Origin: Sciurus carolinensis
Lineage: Eukaryota; Chordata; Mammalia; Rodentia; Sciuridae
Assembly: GCF_902686445.1 (NCBI RefSeq)
Contig: NC_062222.1
Coordinates: 44,329,792-44,393,791 of the forward strand
DNA: 64,000 nucleotides
Direction: 5' to 3'
The translations under genes and the position numbers were made by a program. Within the stretch, counting starts at the first letter, position 1. The number at the start of each line of letters is the position of its first letter. The notes under the pieces are model-generated. The model did not search any database. It saw nothing but the letters and a program-made list of their open reading frames with translations, and was not told the DNA's origin. Below are positions 45,900 through 58,230 of the stretch, in pieces.

Positions 45900-47379
45900 A
45901 TACTATTTTCACAGTGGATACATTACAGCCACTCTGTGACCCTTACAAGAGGCAGCTTAGTCTCCTCCAGCCCCTGGGTGAGCAGCCTCCGGTTCTTCGT
46001 GGCCACTCTGGACCTTGCTTTCACCTTCCTGTATACTCCACAAACCCCTCCTCACCTTTGAAACTCATATCACCAGATTATGTCACTTGCTACCCCTCAT
46101 GGTTATTATCAAGTGCCAACTCCCAGGGCATTTTAACTCCTAGGTCACTGTTAACTCTCTCTCTGTCATTCACGTCCCACCCTATGCTTGGAGATTCTAA
46201 TAACCATGCAGTGATACAAAACTCTGTCTTTAAAAATCTTTTCTTCCAAAGATGCCATCTTTCACTCCACCCCATTCATGCCCTTGGTTATACACACTGA
46301 GCTGTGTTACCACCAACAATCTTCACTCCTCCATATTCTCAAGTTCACATGTTCTGTTCTCTGTTCACTACCATTCATCTTGTCCTCCTGTAATCTCCAA
46401 GAGCCAACAATCCCCAAATCCCACGGGCACTTCTAATCTATTGCTTCTACTCCCGTTTCACAGACTCCTGCCCGCTGAGGACCATCTCCTCTCCTTCCCA
46501 GTTTCATAGTTAGTGCATGCACCTTTGACTCTCTGTCCCTCTTTCATTTGTGGTACTTGTTTAGCAGAATCACTTCTCTGGTTAAATCTAGCTTCGGCAC
46601 AGATGAAACTACTGGGGGAAAATAACCATACTCCCCAGACTTCACTTTAAATTCCTGAACATGAATCTTCAACATTCGTGTGCCGTTAGTGCTTCCAGGC
46701 AATCATGTCGTACTTCCATGATGGTCCATTCACCTCCCACTTGGATGAAGTATTTGCATTTCTCTCCATTCCTCCTGTACCCTCATTCTCAGCAATTGGA
46801 AGAGGACTTCCCCACATTCTCACTTACCACTCTCAATCTAACAGCAGCTGCACCCCATGCTGTGCCTTCTCGTCTGCTATCAGAACTGAACTTCACACAC
46901 TGCCATCTAAAACCAAGCACTCTGTTCATGCAGTAATCCCACCTCTGTCTACCTCTGTCTCTCTATCCACCTCTGTGAGAATATTGCTTCAGCATTTCTC
47001 TCTCCTCTCTCAAATCTCTTCCTTCATCAAATTTTTGCTCTCCTTTGGCTCATTGCTATTTATAATCATGACATTCTTTCTTCCATCTTAGAAGAAAATT
47101 CTCTTGAATTCACTGTCATCAGCTGTTAAGCAAAATTCCTTGTTAAGCAAAATTCCTTTAGAAAATAGTTTCTGCTTACTTAAACTTTCAACTTTCTCTT
47201 CTCATTCTCTTAATAAGCTTCAGAGTTTCACCCCATTTCTCCACCGAGATTGGCCTTACCAAAGAGGAACCCCATCCTGACAAACCCAGCAGACAGCGCT
47301 CATCCTGGAGGACCTCCCCACAGCAAGGGACATAGCCCTTCCTCCTCTCTTCTATTCTAGGATACCACACTCTTTTGGT
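45900..47379. other. Pyrimidine-rich sequence, possibly decayed L2-like LINE
   Basis: C/T-rich plus strand with plus-strand frames of 85-138 codons in several phases (45,884-46,300; 46,661-46,936; 46,705-47,091), none of recognisable content. The style (cctcctgtaccctcattctc, catcaaatttttgctctcc) resembles decayed L2 coding strand, and a recognisable L2 piece follows. Identity is uncertain. Confidence 0.35.
47124..47157. repeat. Perfect 17 bp tandem duplication
   Basis: The unit tgttaagcaaaattcct occurs twice back to back without a mismatch. Confidence 0.95.
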
Positions 47380-47690
47380 TTCTCTATCACAGATTACGCC
47401 TTCTTAACCTTTTTAGCTGTTCCTTCTCTTCTCCACTCCTTACTGTTAGATTATGCAAAGGCTCAGTCTCGAGTTCTCTTTCCTACTCTATCTATACCCA
47501 CTCCTGGGTACTTTCATTCAATTAATGGTTTTAAATACCACATATTCATTGACCATCACAAATTCCCATTTCCAGCCCAAAGTCTCCTGAACTTCAGAGG
47601 CATGGCTTCAACCCTAACTTTGTATCTGCACTTGGGTCTTCAAATAAGTTTTACATTCTCAATACACCCTTATTGAAAAACTGATTGGTC
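47380..47690 (+). mobile_element. L2 LINE ORF2 fragment
   Basis: The phrases 'gagttctctttcctactctatctatacccactcc', 'atggttttaaataccacatattcattgacc' and 'cccatttccagcccaaagtctcctgaacttcag' follow the L2 RT region around its YADD box. Here the box has decayed. Confidence 0.5.
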
Positions 47691-48096
47691 TCAGTTAATG
47701 ACTCCACTTTACCTGCCTAGTGCAATAAAAGGCCACTCATGGATGAGCTGTGTATTTACTGAGAAGGAACAGATGGGATGACCTGAGGGGATGTGCTTTG
47801 TGGAAGCAATGTGGCCTGGGGTGCCTTATGCACTTGACTTTCACTTTGTGCACATGCCCTTGGGAACCAGAAAGACATTTCCTCTGTCAACTATGACTTG
47901 GGGAATGACTCTGTTGAGAAACTGTGGAACTTCTGCTGTCTGTTGCACAATAACTAATGTTTCTTTTTTTATTAATGCAATTTCCTTTTTTATATACTCT
48001 GGCTACTGGCTTGCAAGAGAGAGGCTTTGCCAGCCAACTGAATGCTGCCAGACTCCTGAGAAGGGTTAGAAAAGAAGAATTTCTATCATAAAATCT
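47691..48096. other. Unassigned sequence
   Basis: A frame of 92 codons at 47,791-48,069 has no recognisable domain. An aataaaagg signal at 47,725 and the layout are vaguely LTR-like, but no ends were found. Confidence 0.35.
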
Positions 48097-48265
48097 CTCA
48101 GGGCTAGAGAGACTGAGGCAAGAGGATTAAAAGTTCGAAGCTAGCTTCAGCAACTTAGCAATTAGGCGAGACCCTGTCTCAAAATAAAAAATAAAAAGGG
48201 CTGGGAATATGTCTCAGTGGTTAAGTGTTCCTGGGTTCAATCCTTGGTACCAAAAAAAAAAGTTA
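48097..48265 (+). mobile_element. MEN SINE, 5'-truncated
   Basis: The B1 3' part (gactgaggcaagaggattaaaag, agaccctgtctc) is joined by 'aaaataaaaaataaaaa' to ID (gggctgggaatatgtctcag, ctgggttcaatccttgg) and an A tail. Confidence 0.85.
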
Positions 48266-48284
48266 TGAAGTTATATATTAGGTG

Positions 48285-48370
48285 GCACGATATATACACA
48301 TACACACACCCACATATATTTACACACACACACACACACACACATATATGTACATGCACATGCATATATA
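48285..48370. repeat. (CA)n/(TA)n mixed microsatellite
   Basis: Alternating CA and TA runs, the longest a pure CA tract at about 48,323-48,344. Confidence 0.9.
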
Positions 48371-48540
48371 TTTTAAATCTAGATTTTTAAAACATCACAT
48401 TATTATATTCATAAGAATATTATCATAGAAAATTTGGAGACAAAAATAATATAAAAAAGAAACTAAGAACTACCTATGGTCCACTAAGAAATAAGTACCA
48501 CAAACATTTTTGATATCTTTGTTTTTCTCCAAAACTAATT

Positions 48541-48666
48541 TTTTTAGTTGTAGATGGACACAATACCTTTGTTTTATTTATTTATTTTTATGTGGTGCTT
48601 AGGATCCAACCCAGTGCCTCACACATGCTGGACAAGCACTCTGCCACTGAGTCACAACCCCAGCTC
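48541..48666 (-). mobile_element. Antisense ID SINE
   Basis: The plus strand gives the reverse complement of the squirrel ID: 'tagttgtagatggacacaat', the ATTT-rich tail, 'atgtggtgcttaggatccaaccc', 'cactgagtcacaaccccagc'. Full length. Confidence 0.92.
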
Positions 48667-48924
48667 ATAATGAAGTTTTATAAAAGTGAAAGTTTTTAAA
48701 GCTTAATGAAATATTCTTTGTCTGATAATAATTGAGCAGTCTGGTTTTTGCCCTTAGATTGAGATGCCTAGTTATATCCAGAAATGATTTAGCAAGACTG
48801 GTGGTATTGAACTCACTTTGGTGGTGCATCCTCTTACTTGTGTCCTATGGTTGACTCAAAGATGACTTCTGCACATACTAATTCTGCTTTTCTTTCAGCC
48901 TTGTTTTAGAACTGAACATCTCAT

Positions 48925-51900
48925 CAGCAAAGGGAAGGATGGTCCTAAAGAAAAGCCAATCAAAAGAGAAACCAAGTAAAGTTAAAACCCCAAAATAAAC
49001 TAAAATGACCAGGAATACAAATCATATCTCAATAATAACCCTGAATGTTAATGGCCTAAACTCATTAATCAAAAGACATAGACTGGCAGATTGGATTAAA
49101 AAAAAAAAAAAAGACCCAACAATATGCTGCCTCCAAGAGACTCATCTCATAGAAAAAGACCTGCACAGACTAAAGGTGAAAGGATGGGGAAAAACATATC
49201 ATGCACATGGACTCTGTCAAAAAACAGGGGTTTCTATCCTCATATCAGATAAAGAGGACTTCAAACCAAAGTTAGTCAGGAGGGACAAGGAAGGACATCT
49301 CATACTGCTTAAGGGAATCATAAAGCAATAAGACATAATGATTGTAAATATTTATGCCCCAAACAATGGCACATCCATGTATATCAAACAAATCCTTCTC
49401 AATTCTAGGAACCAAATAGACCACAACACAATAATACTGGGTGACTTTAGCATACCTATCTCACCACTGGATAGATCTTCCAAACAAAAACTGAACAAAG
49501 AAACCATAGAAAACTCAATAATACAATCAATAATTTAGACTTAACAGACATACAGAGAATATTCCATCCATCAACAAGCAAATACATTTTTTTCTCAGCA
49601 GCACATAGATCTTTCTTTAAAATAGATCATATGTTATACCACAAAGCAACTCTTAGTAAACAAAAAAATAGAGCTACTACCTTTTATTCTATCAGTTCAT
49701 AATAGAATGAAATTAGAAATCAATGATAAAATAAAAAAACAGAAACTACTCCAACACCTGGAGACTAAATAATGTGCTATTGAATGATGCATGGATAGCA
49801 GAAGACATCAGGGAGGAGATTAAAAAAAATTCTTAGAGATAAACGAGAACAATGATACAACATATCAAAATCTCTGGGACACTGTGAAAGCAGTCCTAAG
49901 AGAAAAATTCATTGTGTGGAATGCATTCAATAAAAAAATAAAAAGTCAACAAATAAATGACCTAACATTACATCTCAAAGTCCTAGAAAAAAACCAGATC
50001 AACACCAAAAGTAGTAGAAGACAGGAAATAATTATAATCAGAGCTGAAATCATTGAAATTGAAACAAAAGAACAATTCAAAAAATTGACAAAACAAAAAG
50101 TTGGTTCTTTGAAAAAGTAAACAAAATTGGTAAGCCCTTAGCCACACTAATGAAGAGGAGAGAGAAAACTCAAATTACTAAAATTCGTGATGAAAAAGGA
50201 AATATCATGACAGACACCTCTGAAATACAAAACATAATTAGAAGATATTTTGAAAATCTATACTCCAACAAAATAGAAAATCTCAAAGAAATTGACAGAT
50301 TTCTCAGGAGAACATACACAATTTAAACAGATCAATTTCAAGCAGTGAAATAGAAGAAGGCATAAAAAGCCTACCAACCAAGAAAAGTCTGGAACCAGAT
50401 AGACGCTCAGCCAAGTTCTACAAGACCTTCAAAGAAGAACTAATACAAATACTCCTTAAAGTATTCCATGAAATAGAAAAGGAAGGAACCCTTCCAAACT
50501 CATTCTATGAAGCCAATGTCACCCTGATACCAAAACCAGACAAAGACACATCAAGGAAAGAAAACTTTAAACCAATATCCCTGATGAACATACATGCAAA
50601 ATTAACAAAATTCTGGCAATCTGCTTACAAAAATATTAAAAAGATAGTGCACCATGATCAAGTGGGGTTCATCCCAGGAATGCAAGGTTGGTTCAACATC
50701 TGAAAATCAATAAATGTAATTCATCACATCAACAGACTTAAAGTTGAGAATCATATGATTATTTCAATAGATGCAGAAAAAGCATTTGATAAATTACAGC
50801 ACCACTTCATGCTCAAAACACCAGAAAAAAAGGAATAGTGGGAACATATATCAACATTGTAAAGGCTATCTATGCTCAGCTCATGGTCAACATCATCCTA
50901 AATGGAGAAAAACTGAAAGCATTCCTTTTAAAAACTGGAAGAAGATAAGGATGCCCTCTTTCACCACTTCTATTCAACATCGTCCTTGAAACACTAGTCA
51001 GAGTAATTAGACAGACCAAAGAAATTAAAGGGATACAAATAGGAAAGGAAGAACTCAAGTTATCATTATTTGCTGATGACATGATTCTATATTTAGAGGA
51101 TCCAAAAAATCCACCTGAAAACCTCTAGAACTAATAAATAAATTCAGCAAAGTAGCAGGATATAAAATCAACATCATAAATCAAATGCATGTCTATTCAT
51201 AAGTGATGAATCCTCTGAAAGAGAAATTAGGGAAACTACTCCATTCATAATAACCTCAAAAAAGAAAAATACTTGGAAATCAATCTATCAAAAGAGGTAA
51301 AAGACCTCTACAGTGAAAACTACAGAACACTAAAGAAATAAATTAAAAAAAAAACTTTAGAAGATGGAAAAATCTTCCATGTTCTTAGATAGGCAGAATT
51401 AATATTGTCAAAATGACCATATTACCAAAAGAACTATACAGGTTCAATGCATTTCCAATTAAAATCCCAATGATATACTTTGTAGAAATAGAGAAAGCAA
51501 TCATGAAATTCATTCAGAAGAATAAGAGACCCGAATAGCCAAAACAATCCTTAGCAAGAAAAGTGAAGCAGGAGGTATCACAATACCAGAGCTTAAACTA
51601 TACTACAGAGCAATAGTAACAAAAACAGCATAGTATTGGCACCAAAATAGGTAGACCAATGGTACAGAATAGAAGACACAGAGAAAAACACACATAAATA
51701 CAGTTACCTCATATTAGATAAAGGTGCCAAAAACATACAATGGAGAAAATATAGTCTCTTCAATAAATGGTGCTGGGATAACTGGAAATTCATAAGCAAG
51801 AAAATGAAATTAAACCCCTATCTCTCACCCTGAACAAAACTCAACTCAAAATGGATCAAGGACCTAGGAATGAGACTACAGACCCTGCACCAAACAGAAG

Positions 51901-53010
51901 AAAAAGTAGGCCCAAATCTTCATCATTTTGGCTTAGGACCAGACTTCCTTAACAAGACTCCTAGAGTGCAAGAAATGAAAGCAAGAATCAATAAATGGGA
52001 TAGATTAAAACTAAAAAGCTTTTCCTCAGCAAAGGAAACAATCAATAATGTGAAAAGAGAACCTACAGAGAAAATCTTTCTCCCACACAGTTCAGATACA
52101 GCACTAATCTCCAAAATTTATAAAGAACTTAAAAAACTTTACACCAAAGGTACAAAGAAACCAATTAATAAATGTGCCAAGGAACTGGGCAGACACTTCA
52201 CAGAAGATACACAAATGATCAATGAATATATGAAAAACTGTTCAATGTCTCTAGTAATTAGAGAAATGCAAATCGAAACCACCCTAATCTTCTCATTCCA
52301 ATTAGAATGGCCATTATCAAGAATACAAGCAACAATAGGTGTTGGTGCGGATGTGGGGGAAAAGGTGTACTCATACATTGCTGGTGGAGTTGCAAATTGT
52401 TGCAGCCATTCTGGAAAGCAGTATGGAGTTTCCTTAGGAAACTTGAAATGGAACCACAATTTGATCCAGCTATCCCACTCCTTGAACTATCCAAAGGACA
52501 TAAAATCAGCATACTGCAGTAATGCAGCAACATCAATGTTTATAGCAGCTCAATTCACAATAGCTATATTGTGGAACCAACCTAGATACCTTTCAACAGA
52601 TGAATGGATAAAGAAACTGTGGTATATATACACAATGGAATATTATTCAGTCATAAAGAAGAATAAAATTATGGCATTTTTAGGTAAATGGATGGAGTTA
52701 GAGAATATGCTAAGTGAAATAAGCCAATTCCCCAAACCAAAAGCCAAATGATTTCTCTGATAAGTGAATGATGATTCATAACATGGGGGGATGGGGTAAG
52801 GGAAGAATGGAGGAACGTTGGATTATTTACAGGGAATTGAGGGGTGGGAAGGGAGCAGGGGGGAAGGAAAGATAATGGAATGAGACAAACAGCATTACCC
52901 TATGTACATGTATGATTACACAAACAGTGTGATTCTACATTGTGTACAACCAGAGAAATGAAAAGTTGTGCCCCATTTGTGTACAATTAAATAAAAAAAT
53001 TAAATTAAAA
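48925..53010 (+). mobile_element. 5'-truncated L1 retrotransposon
   Basis: The element begins in the ORF1-ORF2 spacer (cagcaaagggaagg, matching 61,207 in the longer L1) and holds a full-span but broken ORF2 and a G-rich 3' UTR (gaggggtgggaagggagcag, then ccagagaaatg and an A-rich tail). LINE-1 copies itself by target-primed reverse transcription; 5' truncation is typical. No clear target duplication was found. Confidence 0.92.
49005..52751 (+). pseudogene. L1 ORF2 (endonuclease - reverse transcriptase - Cys-rich end), inactivated
   Basis: The intact protein nicks DNA and reverse-transcribes L1 RNA. The ATG at 49,005 opens the endonuclease: NVNGL and QETHL motifs are seen, then NIYAP. At the active-site box GDFN the Asn codon (49,449-49,451) reads Ser. 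The RT catalytic box Phe-Ala-Asp-Asp is kept at 51,069-51,080. The Cys-rich end (CWCGCGGKG...HCWWSC) is encoded near 52,330-52,390 in a different phase from the flanking coding text. Stops or shifts occur after 49,331, 49,538 and 50,120 and around 50,300-51,870. The 293-codon frame at 51,870-52,751 is its tail. Confidence 0.9.
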
Positions 53011-53014
53011 AAAA

Positions 53015-53581
53015 AGATCTAGACAGCTCTGCATCCTGCCTGTCCCCCACCTTGTACCTAACACAAATAGCAAATAGCAAATAGATTTCAATAGCAAACC
53101 AGCATCAGTGAGTTCTGGCCTTTATCAAAGTCAGGAAACAATCTCTCATATCTAGGTATAGTTTAGCAGGGTGTGAGGATGGCAGGATGGAGGAGAGTAG
53201 ATACGGCTGGGACCAGGTCTGGAGCTAGCTGCTCAAGTCAGTAAGGCACTTTGAAGGGTAGACAATCTGCAGGTACTAGGGAAATTCTGGTCTGGCTAGC
53301 AGGCCATCTCAAAGGAGATGCCAACAGACAATCACATAGTTCTGCTAAGTGGCTGGGATTAGAGAAGGAGAAAGTGTGCAACATGAAGAAGAATACTGGA
53401 GGAATAAATAATAATGTTTTTCCTTTACTGAGTAAATGCTCATCAGTAATATTACCTGCCTCATAGAATAGTAGTGAGTACTAAGCAAGATGAGATATGT
53501 ATGACTTGTAGCAGGAAGACTGACCCATAGGACATGCTCAACTAACATTTATTAATGAGTAATAAAAGCTATTTACTATTG
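53015..53581. other. Unassigned sequence
   Basis: Mixed sequence; a small caaatag triplication lies near 53,064-53,088. No repeat family or credible frame. Confidence 0.45.
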
Positions 53582-54456
53582 CAGTAGTCCCCCCTTCTCC
53601 ACAGTTTTCACTTTATACAGCATCAGTTACCCACAGTCAACTGTGCTTCAAAAATATTAAATGGTAAATTCCAGAAATAAAAAGCTCAGAGTTTTAAATT
53701 GCATGCCACTTTGAGTAGTGTAATGAAATCTCATCTGTTCTACTCTGTACTGCCTGGGATATCAAATTATCCCTTTGTCCAGCATATCCATGCTATATAT
53801 GCTACCCAATTGCTAGTCACTTACTAGACATCTAGGTTATCAGATCAAATGTCAGGACATCAGTGCTAGTGTTTAAATAACCCTTATGAAGTAGCCTAAT
53901 ACTACATCTCAATGCCTATATCATTCACCTCACTTCATCTCACCACACAGGCATTATACAATCTCGCATCATTGTTAGAAGAAGGGTGAGTACAATAAGA
54001 TAAGATATTTTGAGAGAGATCACATTTACATAACTTTTATAAAAGTATATTGTAAGCTGGGCATCATGGTGCATACCTATAATTCCAGTTACTTTGGAAG
54101 CTGAGATAGGAGGATTGCAAGTTCAAGGCCATCCTGAGTAACTTAGTGAGACCTTGGCTAAAATTAAAATAAAAAGGGCTGGGGAGGTAGCTCAGTGGCA
54201 GAGTACTTGCCTAGCATGCAGGAGGCCCTGGATTCCATCCCTAGTACCACACACAAAAATGTATAGTTTTATAATTGCTATACTTATTGTCATTATTTTT
54301 TATCCCTTATTGGGTCTAACTTATTAAATTAAGTTTTATCATAGGTATATATGCATAGGAAAAAGCTTCTATACCTAGAGTTTGGTATTATTCACAATTT
54401 CAGGTATCCACTGGGGGTATTTTATCATATCCTCTATGAAGAAGGTGGGATAGCAA
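53582..54456 (+). mobile_element. Tigger-type DNA transposon relic, split by a MEN SINE
   Basis: The start cagtagtccccccttctcc, preceded by a diverged TA-type site, is a Tigger (pogo/Tc1-mariner) terminal repeat. Next come 'cagttacccacagtcaactg', 'ttaaatggtaaattccagaaataaa', 'tcatctgttctactctgtactgcctggg' and 'cctttgtccagcatatccatgc'. The far end 'caggtatccactgggggta...gaagaaggtggg' is the decayed inverted terminus. The transposase is essentially missing, so it is a non-autonomous derivative. A MEN element occupies 54,055-54,258. Confidence 0.75.
54055..54258 (+). mobile_element. MEN (B1-ID dimer) SINE inserted in Tigger
   Basis: B1 (agctgggcatcatggtgcat, gctgagataggagg) then ID (gggctggggaggtagctcag, acttgcctagcatgcaggagg) and a short A-rich tail. 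The ID half keeps the full ID-type middle rather than the shortened version seen in other MEN copies here. Confidence 0.88.
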
Positions 54457-55369
54457 TATTAACTGTCATTATTCAGCACTGGTGAACAGATGGAGTGTCA
54501 TAGTAGGGGGGCTGCTTCCTTGCCTTTTTACCATTAGATAGATACTGCCTGCTCACGAATTCCCTCTGTTCTGTGACTATTCACTTCTTGTTGGATCCCA
54601 AACAAACATGGGTCTCTTGCTCCCAGGTTCTTTCCAATTACCATAGTACTAGGTGACCTGGATTCTAATCTTGACTCTGTCACATCAGTTCTATGAACTT
54701 GTGCAATCACCTTTCCCTGCTAGACCTCTATGTGGCTCTTTAAGTGCTATGTTGATGAATTTATGAATTTTTCTCTTTACTTAATCCTTGGTGAAAATGT
54801 CTTTGTGAGCTAGAAAGCTTCAGCAAGGCTAATTCTCATTTAAAGAAAAATTGGGCAGAACAGTAGAGATTGATGACATTTTATTTAAGAATTCATATTG
54901 GTCATTTACAATGTGTCATGAATTGGGGATTCTGAGATAAAAGATATAATCTGATCATCAAAGAGAACTAAATGTGTACAGGGACAAAGAAGAAATTATC
55001 ACGAATCACTTCACTAAGTTCTGGGGTAAAAGAAAACTGTGGTTCCCAAGAAATGGTAACCCAACAGGACGAAGTGGCCATCTACTTTGTAGAGAGCAGT
55101 AATGTAAATGAAGTCTTCCCCAAAGAAGTAATCAGCTGGGTCTTAAAAAAAAAATAAAGTAGGTCACACAAGAATGAAATTGTCTTCCATCTGGTGATAA
55201 AGAGTATGATGTGTCTGGAAAAGAACAAGCATCCTGGTGTTCAGGTTCATCTGCGGTTTGGTGTGGCTGGAGAAAACACAACTGGCAGATCATGAAGCCT
55301 ACTAACAGAAGTGCAGAAGAAACAAGAAGCATCTAAATAGCACAAAATGATATGAACTGCAGAGTAGGG
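54457..55369. other. Mostly unassigned
   Basis: A MIR-like stretch at about 54,640-54,760 (ggtgacctggattctaatcttgactctgtcac) is probable. Small frames near 54,972-55,157 and 55,132-55,332 are not credible genes. Confidence 0.4.
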
Positions 55370-55728
55370 GCTGAGATCAGAGCCAAGTGGGAATTGACAT
55401 GTATAAGTAGAGTCAAAAGATATCTAGAGAACTGAATCAAAGTGACTTCAAAATCCATTAGGTAGTATTGGTTAAGAAATAAGAGATCCAGGGTGATTTC
55501 TGTGTGTTCAGTTTGAGCATCTGGGCGGATTTTGGTCCAATGGTTATATGAGGTAATTATACAGCAAGAGAGAAAAGTGGCAGAGAGCAGACTTGGCATA
55601 TATGAAGTGTGGGTTGAGAAAGCAAATAAAAAAGGGAGGACAGCCAAAGACGTGGAGGATGATCAGAAGTACAAGGTGATATGGAAACCAAAGGAGAAAA
55701 TCTGGAAAAACAGAATTAACAGGGTCAA

Positions 55729-55779
<51 letters not shown>

Positions 55780-56250
55780 GAGAGACAGACAGAGACAGAC
55801 AGACAGACATGAGGAGAGAAGAGAGGGAATCTAAAAAGATTTGGTGACTGGGAAGTCCCCAGTTTGTGAATGTAAGTTTCTGAAGGGCACTGGTGAAGAC
55901 AAATGCCAGACTGCAGGGGGTAGAAAGTAAATAGGAGAAATGGAAAATAGGAGTAGACCCAGGCAAAGGCTGGGTGGGATCCAGCCCTGGGAGGGATTTT
56001 CTTGTTTAAGATATTCACACTTAAGCACATTTACTGGTTGAAAATAAGTGGAGGAGTTAGGAGGGGCTGAGGAAGCAGGGACTGCCTGAAAGAGGAAAAT
56101 GAGGACAGGGACAGATTCCAGGTATGAGGATCCACTCTCTTTGACAGGGGACCCTTTTTATCAAGACAGATAGCAAGAGTTTAGAATGCTCCATAGGTAG
56201 CTAGGTGTTTAAGCAGAGGGCAGGAGCATGGAAGGAAGAGAACAGAGGAA
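55370..56250 (-). mobile_element. Antisense L2 LINE ORF2 relic
   Basis: Plus-strand text such as 'gatttggtgactgggaagtcccc', 'gcactggtgaagacaaatgccagactgcaggggg' and 'aaagtaaataggagaaatggaaaatagg' is the reverse complement of the L2 RT-coding region. It is strongly diverged, and a GA/CAGA microsatellite lies inside. Confidence 0.5.
55732..55808. repeat. (GA)n then (CAGA)n microsatellite
   Basis: About 22 GA units followed by CAGA/GACA units. It causes spurious Arg-Glu and Ser-Leu repeat frames. Confidence 0.95.
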
Positions 56251-57315
56251 GTTAATGGAGTTACCTGCTGTTCTGCTGTGAGAAGTGAGGGGGTGCAACT
56301 GGAACCTGGAGGGAATAATAAATGTCTCTCTGAGAGGAGTTGCCCAGGAAACAGACCACAGACACGTGGAAGAATCTCCTGGAGACACCAAGGGTCTGGC
56401 TGAGTGCCACCAAGAAATTTAGTAGCATCAGAGTTGTAGGGCTTTCTGCAGAGTCATCTAGAAGTTGAGGTGTGAAAGATGAGAAGGCAGTAGTTGCGTT
56501 CATCTAGAGCAGGAGAGAAGGGTAGAAAACCAAGGAATAAGTATTTTAAAATGTAGTATTAATAGAAACAGTAGTCAAAAAACAGTAGTAGTGGTGATGA
56601 TAGTGGTGATGGTTTTTGTAATATTAACAACAAATTTTAAACTCTTATAATTGTGACATTGGCTAGTACGTATAGGTTTAACAGATGGGACCCCAAAAGT
56701 AGAGGTGAAGAACACAAGGTTGTTTCAGAAGGTAGATATGGGAGAATAAAATTTAAGAGATAGAACATGTCTCATTGATTAAAATCTCCAGAAATCTGAA
56801 GTGAATCTGGGAGCAGATGGGGAGAGGAGAAGTATACTGATGTTGAAGAGGTCAAGAAGTGAAGTTTATGTTCTCCACAATGACTCTCAAAACGAATGAT
56901 GGAGCACTTGGGGTGAATATGTATCTGCAAATCAATAGCTAACTCTTTGACGAAGTTTCTGTGAAAATGTCACATAGCTGCATCTCATGTTGTACTTGGG
57001 CATCATATGATGAGAGTTTATTTTACTGAATGGGAATTCATTTAAAGAATGTACTCCAAGAAGGCTCCAAGGAGACCTGGAAAGATGGGATACCTAACAT
57101 TCTCTGCATAAAAATGCTAGAGCTCAGATGGAGCAGGATTAACCTGGTAAGGGTATTTCCAACGGCTGTTGAGCTGCAAGCTGTGCCCTTGGTACCTAGA
57201 CCTACTTCCTCAGGCCCAGCAGGGAAGTGGAGTTTTGCATCATCAAGGAACGTGCTCCCTAGGTAAGCCAGTGACACACTCTGAGGTACAAGAGGAGTGT
57301 TTGCAAAGGTATGAC
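56251..57315. other. Unassigned sequence
   Basis: A/G-rich; part may continue the L2 relic. Overlapping frames near 57,030-57,489 on both strands have no domain. Confidence 0.4.
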
Positions 57316-57692
57316 ATGATGGCATTTGCTAGTAATGGAGCTGGAGAATATCATGCTAAGCAAAATAAACCAATCCCCAAAAAACAAAGGCTGAAAGTTT
57401 TCTCTGATATGCAGATACTAATTCACAATGGGGTGGGGCTAGGGAAGAATAGAGTTTGGATTAGGCAGAAGGGAGTGAAGGGAGGTTAAGGGGTAAAGGG
57501 GTAGGAAGGATAGTAGAATGAATTGGACACTATGACCCTATGTGCATATTTGACTACATGACAGGTGTGATCCTAAATCATGCACAAGCAGAAGAATGAG
57601 AAGTTATACTCCATTTGTATATGATGTATCAAAGTGCATTCTACTGTCCTATATAACTAATTAGAACAAATAACAACAATAACAACAACAAA
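57316..57692 (+). mobile_element. L1 3' end, 5'-truncated
   Basis: The last ORF2 codons (ggcatttgctagtaatggagctggagaatatcatgctaag) are followed by the G-rich 3' UTR (gggagtgaagggaggttaag), 'catgcacaagcagaagaatgag' and 'ctatataactaattagaac', with a tail that became (AAC)n. Confidence 0.88.
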
Positions 57693-57929
57693 GGAATGAC
57701 AAAATCAAATATAGGAACAACAAGTGCTGGTAGAAATTAATGAATCCAGGTTATGTGAATCCATAAGGATAAGAAACTGGTTAGGAAGTTATTAGCACAC
57801 ACATCAGGTAAAGTTTCCATTCCTCCTTCCTCTCTTTTATCTTTTTTTCAAACAAAAATAATAAAGAGACTATAATAAAATTTATACAGTAAAAGTTGTG
57901 GCAGCAATCAATACAGGTAAAATAAACTA

Positions 57930-58230
57930 CAGGTTGAGTGTTTCAAATCTGAAATCCAAAATACTCCAGATCCTGAAACTTTCTGAGTGTTGACATGATG
58001 TCACCAGTGGAAAAATCCCATAGGTGACCTCACATGGTGAGTCACAGTCAAAATGCAGGTGTACAAGAAATATTGCGGAAAATCACCTATAGGCTGTCTG
58101 TATAAGGTCTGTATGAAATGTAAATGAATTCTGTGTTTAGACCTGGGTCTCTTCTCCAAGATATTTCATGAAAAATGCAAAATTCAAAACACTCTATTCC
58201 CAAGAGTTTCAAGGGAAGGATACTCAATTT
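57930..58230 (+). mobile_element. Tigger-type non-autonomous DNA transposon
   Basis: The start caggttgagtgtttcaaatc and the end agggaaggatactcaattt are inverted terminal repeats of a pogo-type MITE, preceded by a TA dinucleotide. The interior 'ctgaaactttctgagtgttgacatgatgtcacc', 'ctgtataaggtctgtatgaaatg' and 'gtgtttagacctgggtctcttctccaagatatttcat' is that of a common mammalian Tigger deletion product. It is non-coding. Confidence 0.85.

Noticed and set aside
47700..48070. Possible LTR with aataaaagg signal
   Set aside because: No TG...CA ends or target duplication were found, and no second copy is present in the window.
55544..55966. 140-codon minus-strand frame and 100-codon plus-strand frame with repeats
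   Set aside because: Both are produced by the GA/CAGA microsatellite inside an antisense L2 relic.
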